Positions 11,246-22,923 of a stretch of DNA of 64,000 nucleotides are shown here, piece by piece. Under the pieces are notes generated by a model, which did not search any database, was not told the origin of the DNA, and saw nothing but the letters and a program-made list of their open reading frames with translations. Location of the stretch: assembly GCA_028023455.1 (NCBI GenBank), contig JAQFVV010000032.1, forward strand, positions 4,133,366 to 4,197,365, read 5' to 3'. Position 1 is the stretch's first letter; every line of letters starts with the position of its first letter. The DNA is from Epiperipatus broadwayi (taxonomy: Eukaryota; Onychophora; Udeonychophora; Euonychophora; Peripatidae). The position numbers and the translations under genes were made by a program.

Positions 11246-12240
11246 ATTATTATAAATTATAATATGTGTGGTTTGGTGCATTAATAAAGTGGCAGATTTT
11301 AGAATGTAAATTTCGGGATTGAGCCAGGTTCTGAGCGCTTAAATTTTTTACGAGCTTTTTAGAAACTCCCGAACAATTTAGTTATTATTTTTCTCTGCAA
11401 TAAATCACAATGTCAAGATTAATAGATGAGATTATCAATCATTTGATCTATTGTTTAAATACATAAAATTGCTTTATGATAAGAAAACAAATACTATATA
11501 AATGTAAACACTTGGAAAAATTATCACTTTCCAGTATTTACATATTTAAAAAGCTGTATTTCTTGCTAACTTAACTAAAATAATATCAGTAAACTTGTTA
11601 AGATTAGATAATTGTTTAAATAAGATTTTTTTTTTAATTTAAGTTTATTTATTCAACAAGTTAAAAAAAAAATCTTATATGTTCATCTTTTAACGTTTTA
11701 ATACTTGGAAGAAAAAAAAGAGAGAGATTTGCAAAGTAATTAGTTTTAAACTAACTTTATTAGGTTTACTATATACTTTGGAGATTATTTAGAAGACTTA
11801 TTGAAACCAGAGATTTCATGTAAGAAAAGTAACAAAATAGATGTTCATATAATTGAGCAATAATCAAAATAGATCTAATGCATATTAAGTAATATATTCA
11901 ATAGTTAAGTCACTGGGTTGTTGTTAATGACATCAGACCCCATATAGCTGCTAAAATATCAGCTGGTGCATGGGTTTGATCTCTGGTCTTAATGTTATTT
12001 AACTTTCTTTTAGAAAAAAATGATTTAATATTGTGAAACGTGGGATTAAAGCTTAAATAGCATCTTAGGAACCAGAGTTTAAAAAGAATGAATGTAGTTA
12101 TTTCGTTAATATTAACAGTAATTAATTGCCAGGATTATTATTACTACTAACTACTATTACTACTACTACTATTATTACATAAAAAATAGTTAAGATTTTA
12201 GTAAGATTTTATAAAAATGATTTATTTATTACTATTTATT

Positions 12241-12415
12241 AACACAAGCAAAACTCTCCATATAGTAGTGCCACTCAGTGCCAGTCAGAGTAATCAATGA
12301 ATGCTAGAAGGCTGGCACTGAGTGGCACTACTGTATGGAGAGTTTTGCCTGTGTTAATAACAGTTAGTGCAAGGATAAGAAATGGTGATCATGTGATGTT
12401 ATTACTACTTAACAT
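12241..12415. mobile_element. Foldback MITE (same family as 36,517-36,799)
   Basis: An inverted pair, GCAAAACTCTCCATATAGTA at 12,248 and TACTGTATGGAGAGTTTTGC at about 12,329, includes the complementary GCCACTCAGTGCCAG / CTGGCACTGAGTGGC. The right flank continues to AAATGGTGATCATGTGATGTT, the inverse of the outer left end of the copy at 36,517. So the outer left part of this copy is lost. The loop is only about 25 bp, against about 140 bp in the other copy. Confidence 0.65.
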
Positions 12416-12419
12416 GATT

Positions 12420-13020
12420 GACTATTCTGATTATCTTAGGCTTTTAATTAAAATTTCTCATCCTATATTTATTAGAAATTTAAATTATCTGATATTAACT
12501 AAATTTATTTGTTTTGATTGACATTTGAACAAAAGATCATATTATGTGAAATACTTTCTTTAAAATTTAGGTTTTTATTTTAGTGCATCTATTATTCCTC
12601 AAGGATCATTCTCTTCCAATGACTATAATTCTAAATTAAATTCTTTATTCATGGATCCCTGATAATATTAAAATTTATAACATATCTTAACATCAGTCGT
12701 TTGTTTTTGTTTGTAAAATAATATTTGAAAGTTTAATTTATGGTGTCAGTCAGATCATTTAGGCAATTACTAACGAAAAAAAACAAACAGAATTTTTTTA
12801 AAAAAATACTATCTTCTCTAATGATATGTTAATGGATATAGTATTTTATACTAAATCAATATAAAAATGTAACATTTTTGATGCTAAAAAACTCTTTATT
12901 CTCACATATTAAACTTTATATTTTAAAACATTTAAGATAGTTGGATATATTTTTAGAGGAGTAAAAACTTTCTAATAATGAAACCCATGAATATTATCTT
13001 TTTATAATATTAGTTTTAAG
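12420..13020. other. AT-rich non-coding stretch
   Basis: No exon, RNA gene or repeat is recognised. Confidence 0.3.
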
Positions 13021-13026
13021 CACTCT

Positions 13027-13110
13027 AAAGAATGATAGTAATGTCAACGGTTATTACGGGTTCGCCTCCCGGCCAATGCTATGACATATGGGAAAAAAAA
13101 GAATGATAGT
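13027..13110 (+). mobile_element. tRNA-derived SINE, 5' truncated, with 13-bp target duplication
   Basis: The direct repeat AAAGAATGATAGT occurs at 13,027-13,039 and 13,098-13,110. Between them lie the 3' half of the tRNA-like body (CGGGTTCGCCTCCCGGCC, box B), the shared 3' sequence ATGCTATGACATATG and an A-tail. Truncation at the 5' end plus a target duplication is the hallmark of LINE-type target-primed insertion. Confidence 0.75.
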
Positions 13111-13738
13111 GATTTTTTTTTTTTGGAACTCTGAAACTGTTTCTCATAATCAAGCTTTGCATTATTTGTTTTAAAGAAAAATATTTCTTTAACGTCTGAT
13201 TTGAAGTAATACGGAATTTTTTAAATACATTTTTTAAAAAGTCATTATATTTTTTGCAAAAATAATTCGAGAAAAAGTTAATTTAAAAATCTGCTTTAGT
13301 AAAATTATGACGTGAAGACATTTTGCTTTGCTAAATTTAGAATTGTTTAAGATATTTAGAACTACTCAGGCCCTTATATTCAAGTAACAATAAATCAAAT
13401 CAAAATTCTATTGAACGAACATAGATATATTACAAAAATTATATCGACTATTAAAAGTACTCTGTTTCTTTTTACAGAAATTTTTTTTTTATGATTATAA
13501 ATAATTTGTTAAACATCACAGGGTCCTTCAGAACTGACTACAAAAGAAATTGCAAAAAAAAAAAAAAAAAAGAAAATAAAACTGAATGGTTTAAAAATAG
13601 TATGTTTTTAAATTTGTTTATATATTTAATATCCATTTTTTTCATTTTCATTATTTTTCTGTTTTTGCAAACTTTTTTTCTAGTTAATATTGAAGATAAC
13701 CAAAAGAAAATTATAAATTTTTCCAGGTTAACAAAAAT
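13111..13738. other. AT-rich non-coding stretch
   Basis: Homopolymer A/T tracts are present and no supportable gene is seen. Confidence 0.3.
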
Positions 13739-13875
13739 AGCGTAATAGAATGTTTTTTTTCCTCATGTGTCATAGCATCAGCCGGGAAGCGAACCCGCTA
13801 ACCCGGGACAACTGCTTGTAAAGCAGCTGTCGCTGACCTCTCGACCACCGATGCTTGACAGCGTAATAGAATGTT
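13739..13875 (-). mobile_element. Complete tRNA-derived SINE with 16-bp target duplication
   Basis: The direct repeat AGCGTAATAGAATGTT is at 13,739-13,754 and 13,860-13,875. The body between is about 105 bp. On the minus strand the tRNA-like head has a 7-bp acceptor-like stem (GCATCGG with CTGATGC), an A box in TGGTCGAGAGGTC, a 7-bp anticodon-like stem (CAGCTGC with GCAGTTG) with loop TTTACAA, and box B GGTTCGCTTCC. It is followed by ATGCTATGACACATGAGG and an A-tail. There is almost no tRNA-unrelated body, which makes this an unusually short SINE. A functional tRNA gene is unlikely given the A-tail, the target duplication and the multiple copies. Confidence 0.85.
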
Positions 13876-14002
13876 GTTATGACTTTTTACAATAAATGCA
13901 CATACATCTTACTCTGCATATGAACAGGTATGCAATATATATATATGTCCATATATGTTTCTAAATATATACACACATACAAACATATATATATATATGC
14001 AT

Positions 14003-14130
14003 ACAGTGGAGTCTTATTCAATAAAAGTGTGTTGGTTCCGGAAGCATGTTCATAAAATAATGTGTTTGTTTACCAATACACTGAATTCATTGCATGCAGT
14101 TAGGTCCAATTTGTTTTAAACCAACATCCT
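14003..14130 (+). mobile_element. Possible pogo/Tc-type MITE end
   Basis: ACAGTGGAGTCTTATTCAAT is followed by GTTGGTTCCGGAAGCATGTT. This wording resembles termini of pogo/Tigger-like elements (CAGTgGAgTCTC...GGTTCCgaaAGC). The opposite inverted end was not found. It lies just before the repeat copy at 14,262. It is a resemblance only. Confidence 0.35.
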
Positions 14131-14261
14131 AAACCATTTATCATTCCACGCAAGCATTTAAATAACAAAAATAGAATATTCAGTTTTTTATAGAATTCAC
14201 AGATAACTAAAGTTGAACTTTTAAAGACATAAACATACATATTAGATTGATGTTCTCACCT

Positions 14262-14780
14262 GCTATTTGCATTTTTGTTAAAACATATTAAATAAATTTT
14301 CATTTTTTCTTGATATTACAACATGAGCTGCTTAATCTGAAATTCCCTTCACTACTATATGGAATGTTTTATTTCAATCTTATTTTTCTATAAAAACATT
14401 ACTAATTTAGAATTCAGATCCCTGATAATTCTACTACCCTCTAGTTTTGGCATTCTTTCTTTCCAGATGTTTGATTGTTAATTCCATTTTTCTGCCTTAT
14501 GTCTAAAATTATAATGCAACAAATGTAAAATAATTTTTAAAAAATATTTTAGCATTTTTCTTACTAAACATAAATATGATTAGTTAAGAGAGGTAAATTA
14601 ATAAAAAAAAAATCTAAACATTAGAAAGATGTTGAGTAAAAAAAGCAGAAATGATCTGAAATGTTTTGCACATTTATGTGTTAAAGTCAGCCCATAGCAT
14701 TCATCATAATATTTGTATTTATTGATTTAGTCTATTCATTTTTATCATTATACTGGGAATTGCTTACAATATGCCATAAA
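14262..14780 (+). repeat. Interspersed repeat copy 2 (partner at 7,280-7,810)
   Basis: It shares GCTGCTTAATCTGAAATTCC, TTAGAATTCAGATCC and the CATTCATCATAATATTTGT tail with the partner, in the same order and spacing. Coding potential is absent. Confidence 0.4.
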
Positions 14781-14789
14781 CATTTTTTT

Positions 14790-15540
14790 TTCTTATTAGA
14801 ATGCAATAAAAAATATATAGCTGTTTTTATTCTGGCAAAAAATCATCATGTAATTTCATTGTGGCAGAAGTTTTACCAAAAGCTGAAGGGTTTTAATGCA
14901 ATTTCTCATTGAATGTTTTTATTTTAATGTTTTTATATTTTAGCTTTTATTTTTGTTCATAGAGGGCAGGAATAATTAAAAAATACTAAAGCTCAAGTAA
15001 TAGCTTGAAATTTTTTTATGTTAAGTGAACAAGAATAGTTTTTTTAAAAATTATTTCTATAACTTGCTTTAAAATTTTGAAATATATTTTAATTATTTTA
15101 CTGCACAAATTAATTATAAAAATGAAATGTATAACATTAAAAAAAAAAAAACTTTTTGATATATCTAAATTTATATATTAAAAAATATTTTATGCTATTC
15201 TAATAAAGTCAGATTGATATCTTTTTTTGAAAAAAAAAATAAATTCATTCTTTTTAAAATACTTTTGTTAAATTAGTTATTTGAAAAGTAATGTTTAACA
15301 ATAAATATGCAAAAATAATTTTAGTTTGTCACAAACCCTATTTAAACCAAACACTGCACATATGAAAATATGAGCTATAGTTTGAGCTTAATTTAGCTAT
15401 GTTTAGTGGAAAATCAATGTTTTTTTTTAAAAAAAATTCTTTGTTTTAATATTCTTTTGTTTTTAATAATGTTTCATAATGCTAATTAAACTAAAAAGAG
15501 TTTTATTTTGGTACTAATTTTATTTATGTTATATAATTTA
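14790..15540. other. AT-rich non-coding stretch
   Basis: Nothing recognisable beyond A/T homopolymers. Confidence 0.3.
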
Positions 15541-17060
15541 TTTAGCATTAATCTTTTAACAGAGCTCACTGACTATAGTCGGTCATGGCTTCAAGTCACT
15601 CTAAAACCAGCAATTTTTACACTCTAAAACCAGTAATTTTTACATTATCATAGTGAATTTATGCTCATTTTAAAGCTTATAAAGTACTGTATGATGTTGC
15701 CCTCTCTAGAATTATTTTGCAAGTAAAAAAATCAATAATATTTAAATTTAAAATTTTAACAATGGAAGGTGATCTTTCCTAGGCACTGATTGGTTGTTGC
15801 TCATATTGAACAAAAGAGAGCGCTTGTCAACAATTTTCACCATTCCAACTTTGTTTTGATTTTGAAAACAAACATGAATGTTTTAGAGTACTTTTTAAAT
15901 ATTTTTTTACATATTATAAATTATTTTGATAAAATATGCTGAAAATAAAATTATTTTAGAAAAATAGGTAAGATTTTAGTAAAAATTATTTACTTTCACA
16001 TGAATGTAAATTGAGAAAGAAAATCAATTATGTATGCAACATTTTATAATAGGTAGGTTCTCTGCTATAAAATATTTTTATAAATAGAAATTTATTTTTG
16101 GAAAAATTTTCATTCACTTTCATATTCTGACGACTTGTTAATTTTCTTTTTACAAATGAAACTAAAATGAATATATTAACTTTTACTCAGCTCTGTCTGC
16201 TAATCCATGTCAACAGTTTTAGGTCGCTTGAAATCAACCACTTTTTGAGCTGTACTGTTTTTATACTTGTTTGAAAGCTTTCAAAAAATCCCTTAAGATG
16301 CTGCCCTCTCTTGAATTATTTTACAAGTAAAAATTCAATGTATGTGATGTTGAAAGTCTAACAAAAAGAGAGGGCAGTCCATTCTAAATGTTGATTGGCT
16401 GATGATTATTTGGTCAAAAAAGTTGACTGATAAATAATTTTTACCGCTGAAAATGAAAATTTATAGTGTTTTTTTTATTATTTTTCATAAATATTACAAA
16501 TTATTTTCATAAAATATGCTGAAAATATAGTTAGTTTACAAAAGTATTAAGATTTTATTAAAAAATTGTATACTTTACATGAATGTAAATTAAAAAAAGA
16601 AACCAGTGAATAGCAATAATTTTGAGATCCTGTCAAAAGTTTAGATTGCCCCAAGCTGTTTGTTTGATTTTCAAACAAAAATTAATGTTTTAGAATATTT
16701 TTCTGGCATTTATTTACATATTATAATGTATTTTGTAAAATATGCTGAAAATATAATTATTTTTTAAAAAATGGTAAGATTTTATTAAAAAACTCTTAAC
16801 TTTTATAATAACGTAAATTGAGGAGGGAAATCAATGACATTTGCATCACTTGTAATTTGCTAAAATCTTTTTTTATATTTTTTCTGCTATCGAATATTTT
16901 TATAATTATAAATAAAAATTTATTTTTGAAAAAACTTTCATTTACTTTCATAACCTGACAAATTATTAATATACTTTTTATAAATGAAACTAAAATGAAT
17001 GTAATATTAAAAGTTGAATATATTTTTATGGATGAATTTGTTAATTGACTAATCAAACTT
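15540..17060. repeat. Three diverged tandem copies of a non-coding repeat
   Basis: The anchor TAAAATATGCTGAAAATA recurs near 15,930, 16,510 and 16,738, each time followed by a TAAGATTTTA.TAAAAA block. The block GATG(T/C)TGCCCTCTCT is at 15,692 and 16,297. In the second unit it is mirrored by AGAGAGGGCAG at 16,368. A block ending in TACAAATGAAACTAAAATGA is at about 16,151 and again, diverged, at 16,979. Units differ in length (distances of about 580 and 230 bp), so they have deletions. The 86-residue minus-strand frame across 16,796-17,056 follows the repeat, has no known motif and is not called as a gene. Confidence 0.5.
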
Positions 17061-17588
17061 TAGACTTTTTAATTTACCCAGCCAATAATAAATTGTACAA
17101 TTTAAGAGCAGTTGAACAGTTAAAAAATGAATATATTTTTATGGCTGATTCTGTCATTGACCAAACAAAAGTTTAGAGTTTTATCTCACTCATCCAAGCA
17201 GAATTTTTGATGAGGAAATGGTTAAAGCATGAATTGTTCATTTTATATTATGAAAAAAAGAAAAAAAGCTTTTTATTTTTAAATTTCTTTGTTTTAATAT
17301 GCTCTCATTATTTTTGGTGCTTTTAAAAATAATTAAAACTAAAAATCGTTTTGCTGTAAACGTTATTTTCATTTATTAATTTAGCCATTTCACTTTTAGC
17401 ATTTTAATATGTCATTTACTTTCTTTTATAAATACTTTCATCATTTATGATAATTTACTTTGTAACAGCAATCAGCATTTTCCACTGTGTTTGTATGATA
17501 GTAAAACTTTGAATTAAAAAATTGGAATAAGTGATTTTTGCAGTTAAATTGCTTAAAATTGTAGTTTCAATTTAATCCTGAAGATATG

Positions 17589-17703
17589 AATATCTATCAG
17601 TTAACAAGTCAAGAGATTTCTGAATTTCTGTTGTGAAAAAGGTCACTTGTGTGCTTCTATATCTGTTGATGAAACTGCACTAAGAGAAGAAATAAATGTA
17701 TAC
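17589..17703 (+). pseudogene. Possible short coding remnant, frameshifted
   Basis: From the ATG at 17,589 a frame reads MNIYQLTSQEISEFLL and then hits TGA. One frame over, the sequence continues as EKGHLCASISVDETALREEI to about 17,697. The amino-acid composition is protein-like in a region where random frames are poor. No family is recognised. A diverged transposase or a chance pair of short frames are the alternatives. Confidence 0.2.
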
Positions 17704-20060
17704 ATAATTTTGTCAGTATTTTTTTTTGTAAAATTATCAAATATTTATTTGTTAATAAGTATTTGATATGTACATTTAAATTTTATTTATATATTAGCTT
17801 TTTAGAAAAACTCTAATTAACTAAAAATTTACTGACATAAAAAAGCATCTACTGACAGTAATTTTTTACATTAGAAATTGCCTACCATGATTTTATTATT
17901 TTTTACTTTTTGGTAATTAAAAATTGACTTTAAATTTATAAAAAAATATTTTCATTCTTTAAATTTATGTTTTATTTTAAATTATCTTAAATGTACATGT
18001 TTAATGGATTTTTTTTAATTAAAATACATTTGTTCTATCTGAGACTAAAATGACATTTCCCCCCCATTTATTTATTTGTTTATTAGTTGAAAAATTAATA
18101 TTTCATTTTTTCTACTTTTATTTTTTGAATGTATGTATCTAATAATTTTTTTTCAAAAATATAACTATATAATAAAGAAAAATTTTTTTTAAATTATCTA
18201 TTGCAATAACAAAAGATGAAAAGTTTAATAATTAAAGCATGAGAAGTACTTTATCTAATTTTTAAAATTATATCATTATTTTAATACCTTAACATCATTT
18301 CTAATGACATTTTAATTAAAAATTACATTAAAACCACAAATTTTATTTAAACTGAACATCCCTAATATAAAAAAATTCATTGTTCAGTTATTAATTTAAA
18401 AATATCTTCCACAGATATTAATTTAAAATATATTTCTTTATAGTGGATACAAAAGAAGTGCATTAAATTTAATAAATTCTAATTTTGTAATTTATACAAT
18501 TATGCTAATATATTTTATTTTTAAATTTAGTTAAAGTGTATGTTATTGTAAAATAAATCTTAATATCTCAACTATTGTATAAGAATGATTGGCTGATATT
18601 TGATAAATCAATTATAGTGATATCATGAGACTGAAAGGCTTTGAAAAATAAGGCAATAATTGTAATTACATAAAATAAATTGGAAACTAAACCTTTCAAA
18701 ATGTGATTTTTATATGATGTTGTGATCATTATTTAAACTTTAATTTAATGAAAAAAGATTATATTATCTGATTTCTATGTTGTACCAATTGCATGTCTTG
18801 CAGAATTCCACTGTAAATTATTATAAGTATAGTTTTATCTATAAATGGATAATACTGTGGTTGTACAAGTTGAGAAAAAAGTTATATCACATAAAAATGT
18901 TTATATAACATTCCATTTTCATATAATTCAACAGGATTTTTTTTTAGCTTTCAATCTTACATGTCACTTTTCTAGATTATATCTTGTGTTGAAATTTTGT
19001 TTGTTTAATTTCTCTTTTCAAACATTGTAAGTTGTTAAAAAGTATTCTCTAAGGGTATAAAGTTTGTATAAAAAAGATTTTTACAGTAAAAATGAAATGC
19101 AGTGTATTTTTTCATGTGTAAAAATGTTCATTATAACAGATAGATGCATATATATACATTTATATATTAAATATTTGTTATTTTTATAAAATATTCTATA
19201 ATTAAGCTTTCTTTGTAGAAAACATTGATTTTTGAATGAACTGAATTATTATTAGTCATAATGGCTTGTTGTGACTACTTTATTCAAATCTTACAGTTAT
19301 TTATTGACCTCATGAAAGATTCAACATAAGATAATCTTAGTCAATAATGTAGATTTTGCATTCTTTGAAAATACAATTTATTGTTTTTCATATCCACACT
19401 CTTTAAAATTTATGGTTTTAATAATCCATAGTTTTATAATTTTCACAATACCTGCTTCCATAAATTGTGTTATAAATCATCTTTTACTCAGCTACTTCTT
19501 TATACCACGAATTCATGTTGGATAACTGTAATTTTTCTTAAAAAAATTATTTTGTTTTCATTCCTGCTGTGTGTATTAAAGAAAATAATAAAACAGAGGT
19601 AAATAGATTGATAATATAGTGATAGAGATGAAAATAAAATTATATTAATTTAATGTAGGAAATAGATTGAAAGATGTCATGGCGTTCTATGACTGATTTA
19701 TGAATCAGCATTAAAGTGAGATTTTTTTTTTTTTTTGGAAGCTAGAGATCTATAAATGTAGAATTTTGCAGGTAGTTCGTCTACTGCAAACACAGATACT
19801 GTTTAATTATTAATCAGTTAAAGAATTCTTAGTGATTATAATAAAGATTGATGAATACTGATGAACTAGCCATATAAAATGTGACTGTAATATGATGCAA
19901 CTAATGAGTTATGAATATCCCCCTTGTTATAAAGAAAATGACAAAGAATGAGACAAAAATCATCAGAAGTTTTTTATGGTTAGAAGCAACTCAAACAAAT
20001 TTGCAAATCATATGTATATACACATTAAAAGCCTAAAGCTAAACTAGTCAATAAAATAAT
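17704..20060. other. Long AT-rich non-coding stretch
   Basis: No exon with convincing splice sites, no RNA gene and no clear repeat. The 61-residue frame at 18,845-19,030 has no recognisable content. Confidence 0.35.
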
Positions 20061-20063
20061 CAC

Positions 20064-20154
20064 AATTACCTCCAAATTCACCACTAAACCAGTTTAGCCC
20101 CCCCAAAAAAGACCTCTACCTAGTCTAGTTTAGTGGTAAATTTGGAGTAATTTT
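20064..20154. mobile_element. Small hairpin MITE
   Basis: AATTACCTCCAAATTCACCA (20,064) is mirrored by TGGTAAATTTGGAGTAATTT (20,135), with a GC-richer loop of about 38 bp. The arms pair over about 25 bp with few mismatches. No transposase is present. Confidence 0.55.
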
Positions 20155-20540
20155 GATATATATATATATATATAACTAAAACTTGATTTGAGATCTGGGC
20201 AATTGAATTATGCTGGACTAACATGATATGGATTTGTGGGGATTATTAATTCCTTTTGGGTGTCTTTATCTATGTTTCAAAATTGTATAGAAAACTGAAG
20301 TATTTCCAAAATAATAATAATAATTATGGAAAGCAGAAGGATGAAGTTGATTAATGAGACAATGTGGTTATGTCTAATAAACGTTTTATATTTAGTTTAT
20401 ACAATGATTTAACAATCTTTAGCCTAGAAAACGATTAATAATAATCATTAATATGTTTGTGTAAAGTGAGTGGTGTCAAAGTTATGAGCGCAGAAAGTTT
20501 GATCTATTTGTAAATTGGTTTGTAGTAATATGATATTATA

Positions 20541-21545
20541 TTAAATTTAAGCGTAAACAGATAATATAATAACGTGAAAGCTAAACACCTTCAAACAGAT
20601 ACGCTTTAAAAATGCTTAAGTGACAGCCAATCAGATGGAATAATGGCATCACATGGGACTCCAAGTTCTAAAACACAAGCCAGAACTATTAGAAAAAGAT
20701 GGATCCATCTTAATCTATGCCTCAATTATATTTAAATAAGCCAGACTCAAGCATTTTGAACTAAGAGTGTGGCGCTAAATACCTTCACATTTAATCCACT
20801 AAATATTATATATATAAATTAACAACATGAAATCATCCGATTTACAACGAAGAAATATTTTTAAATCTAATGAAATGATATTAATAAATGTAAATATATT
20901 AAATTTAAGCGTAAACAGATAATATAATAACGTGAAAGCTAAACACCTTCAAACAGATACACTTTAAAAATGCTTAAGTGACAGCCAATCAGATGGAATA
21001 ATGGCATCACATGGGACTCCAAGTTCTAAAACACAAGCCAGAACTATTAGAAAAAGATGGATCCATCTTAATCTATGCCTCAATTATATTTAAATAAGCC
21101 AGACTCAAGCATTTTGAACTAAGAGTGTGAAGCTAAATACCTTCACATTTAATCCACTAAATATTATATATATAAATTAACAACGTGAAATCATCCGATT
21201 TACAACGAAGAAATATTTTTAAATCTAATGAAATGATATTAATAAATGTAAATCGGATGATTTCACATTGTTAATTTATATATATATATATATAATATTT
21301 AGTGGATTAAATGTGAAGGTATTTAGCTTCACAATCTTAGTTCAAAATGCTTGAGTCTGGCTTATTTAAATATAATTGAGGCATAGATTAAGATGGATCC
21401 ATCTTTTTCTAATAGTTTTGGCTTGTGTTTTAGAACTTGGAGTCCCATGTGATGCCATTATTCCATCTGATTGGCTGTCACTTAAGCATTTTTAAAGCGT
21501 ATCTGTTTGAAGGTGTTTAGCTTTCATGTTATTATAATATGATAT
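20541..21545. mobile_element. Foldback element with tandem plus inverted copies
   Basis: Unit one (20,541-20,898) is followed by an almost identical unit two (20,899-21,248) with a 358-bp period, and then by an inverted copy of the arm (about 21,249-21,545). The inverted copy runs from GTAAATCGGATGATTTCAC to GAAGGTGTTTAGCTTTCATG. A single element would be an arm-loop-arm hairpin of about 650 bp. Here one arm plus loop has been duplicated in tandem. Within each arm GTGAAAGCTAAACACCTTC and GTGAAGCTAAATACCTTCAC form a short internal echo. No open frame. The arm shares word order with the foldback at 48,761-49,499. Confidence 0.75.
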
Positions 21546-21971
21546 TAGTAAATGCTAATCAGATGATAAAATCATATTTAAAACATTGCGACCACACCAT
21601 TTAAAAAGTACTGGTTAAATGAAACATGGGGTTCACTTATCTTATTCGGGTGTCTTTATTCATGTCTTTCAACAATATATGCTGGAATGAAATTCATATA
21701 CATGGGTTTGTTAGCAATAGTTAATTCAAACTGAACTTACGATACTGTGTCATCATAAATTTAGTTATAAATGGAGTCTATAGAAAATATTATTAGAATT
21801 ATACTTACTTTTTTTTTTTTTAATTTTATATGAATTAATGATTTCAATGTAATTTAAAATGAAAATTCTTTAAAAGATCTCATTCTTTGGTGTCAATATT
21901 TTTTTATTTTACAATAAGCTATTTATTAATACATTGTACAGGCTTAAACCTGCATTTCTATATGTAATATA

Positions 21972-22020
21972 TGTGGGATTCGAACTCAGACTTTCACATG
22001 ACCCACCACTCTATATAAAT
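21972..22020 (-). repeat. tRNA-like repeat fragment with box B
   Basis: On the minus strand AGTCTGAGTTCGAATCCCAC carries a perfect pol III box B. It matches the 3' side of the repeat at 46,978-47,100 (AAGTCTGAGTTCGAATTCCC). A fragment only. Confidence 0.45.
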
Positions 22021-22058
22021 AAGTAGTTATTAAATTAAAATATTTATAAAATGCAGAA

Positions 22059-22460
22059 TTGGTCATATATAACTATAATGGTTATCCATACACCAATTTT
22101 AATGATCACATATTGTATTATATTCTTAGTAATTTTCCTACAATTGAATGTTTAACTACTTCTTCTCTTCCTTTTTCCATTGATTTGCATCATCCTCTAT
22201 TAGAATTTTATATTAATATTAAATTTAATAGACTTTGTTTCTTTAAAATTATGAAAAGAAACTACAAAAAAGGAAATTATTTAGGTCTTTGTTTACAATT
22301 ATCTAATTTTAACTGGAAAAATTTGTATTCTTCATCTGATGTAGATTTCTGTATGAAGTTTTTTGAACAATCATTTAGTGAACTAATTGACAAATATATT
22401 CCTAAAAAAATTTTTTTAACTAACCATTTTCCTCTCTGGTTTTCAGTCTCTCTTAAATAA
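22059..22460 (+). pseudogene. Jockey/CR1-like LINE: endonuclease end and linker
   Basis: This is a 133-residue piece. Residues 42-50 (IDLHHPLLE) correspond to the final SDHxPL block of the APE-like endonuclease, with Ser-Asp decayed to Asp-Leu. Residues 68-133 form the basic linker that precedes RT in such elements, ending in a W-F-S motif (PLWFSVSLK). It is 5' truncated, so the start shown is arbitrary. Confidence 0.6.
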
Positions 22461-22547
22461 ATTATTAAAAGGAAATCATTTCATCATCGTAAGTATTGGA
22501 AAACTAAGAACTTAAATTATTATAACAATTTTATTAATTATAGAAGA

Positions 22548-22760
22548 TTGTCAAAGGTTATATATCATAGAGATTTCCAAAAATTTATACAAAATACTGA
22601 AAGTCATATTTCTGATAATCCTTTGCAATTTTGGTCTCTAGTTAAGGATTTAGGTATTACAAAAAAAAATTACAGAATAATAATTTTAATCTGGCCGCAG
22701 ATGATTTTTCTCATTATTTCTCAGAGCTTTTTAAACAATCTAATTCTTTTACTAATTTAA
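22548..22760 (+). pseudogene. Jockey/CR1-like LINE: linker continuation in another frame
   Basis: This 70-residue piece (KVIYHRDFQKFIQNTESHIS then NPLQFWSLVK) continues the linker after a frameshift near 22,460. The FWSLVK wording is typical of the pre-RT region in Jockey/CR1 proteins. A further frame break near 22,860 separates it from the RT core. Confidence 0.55.
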
Positions 22761-22923
22761 CTGAAAATAATGATCTAGTTAAAGAAAGGATAACATTTAA
22801 TTCATTTATTGAATCTGATATTATTTTTGCTATTAAGCAGCTTAAATTACATTCTAGTGTGGCCTTGACAATATTCCGGCTTTCATTTATAAAGGATGTG
22901 CTGAACACATTGCTTCTCCTCTT

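Noticed and set aside
13755-13859. Functional tRNA gene
   Set aside because: Stems and boxes are tRNA-like, but A-tail, flanking 16-bp target duplication and multiple diverged copies identify a SINE.
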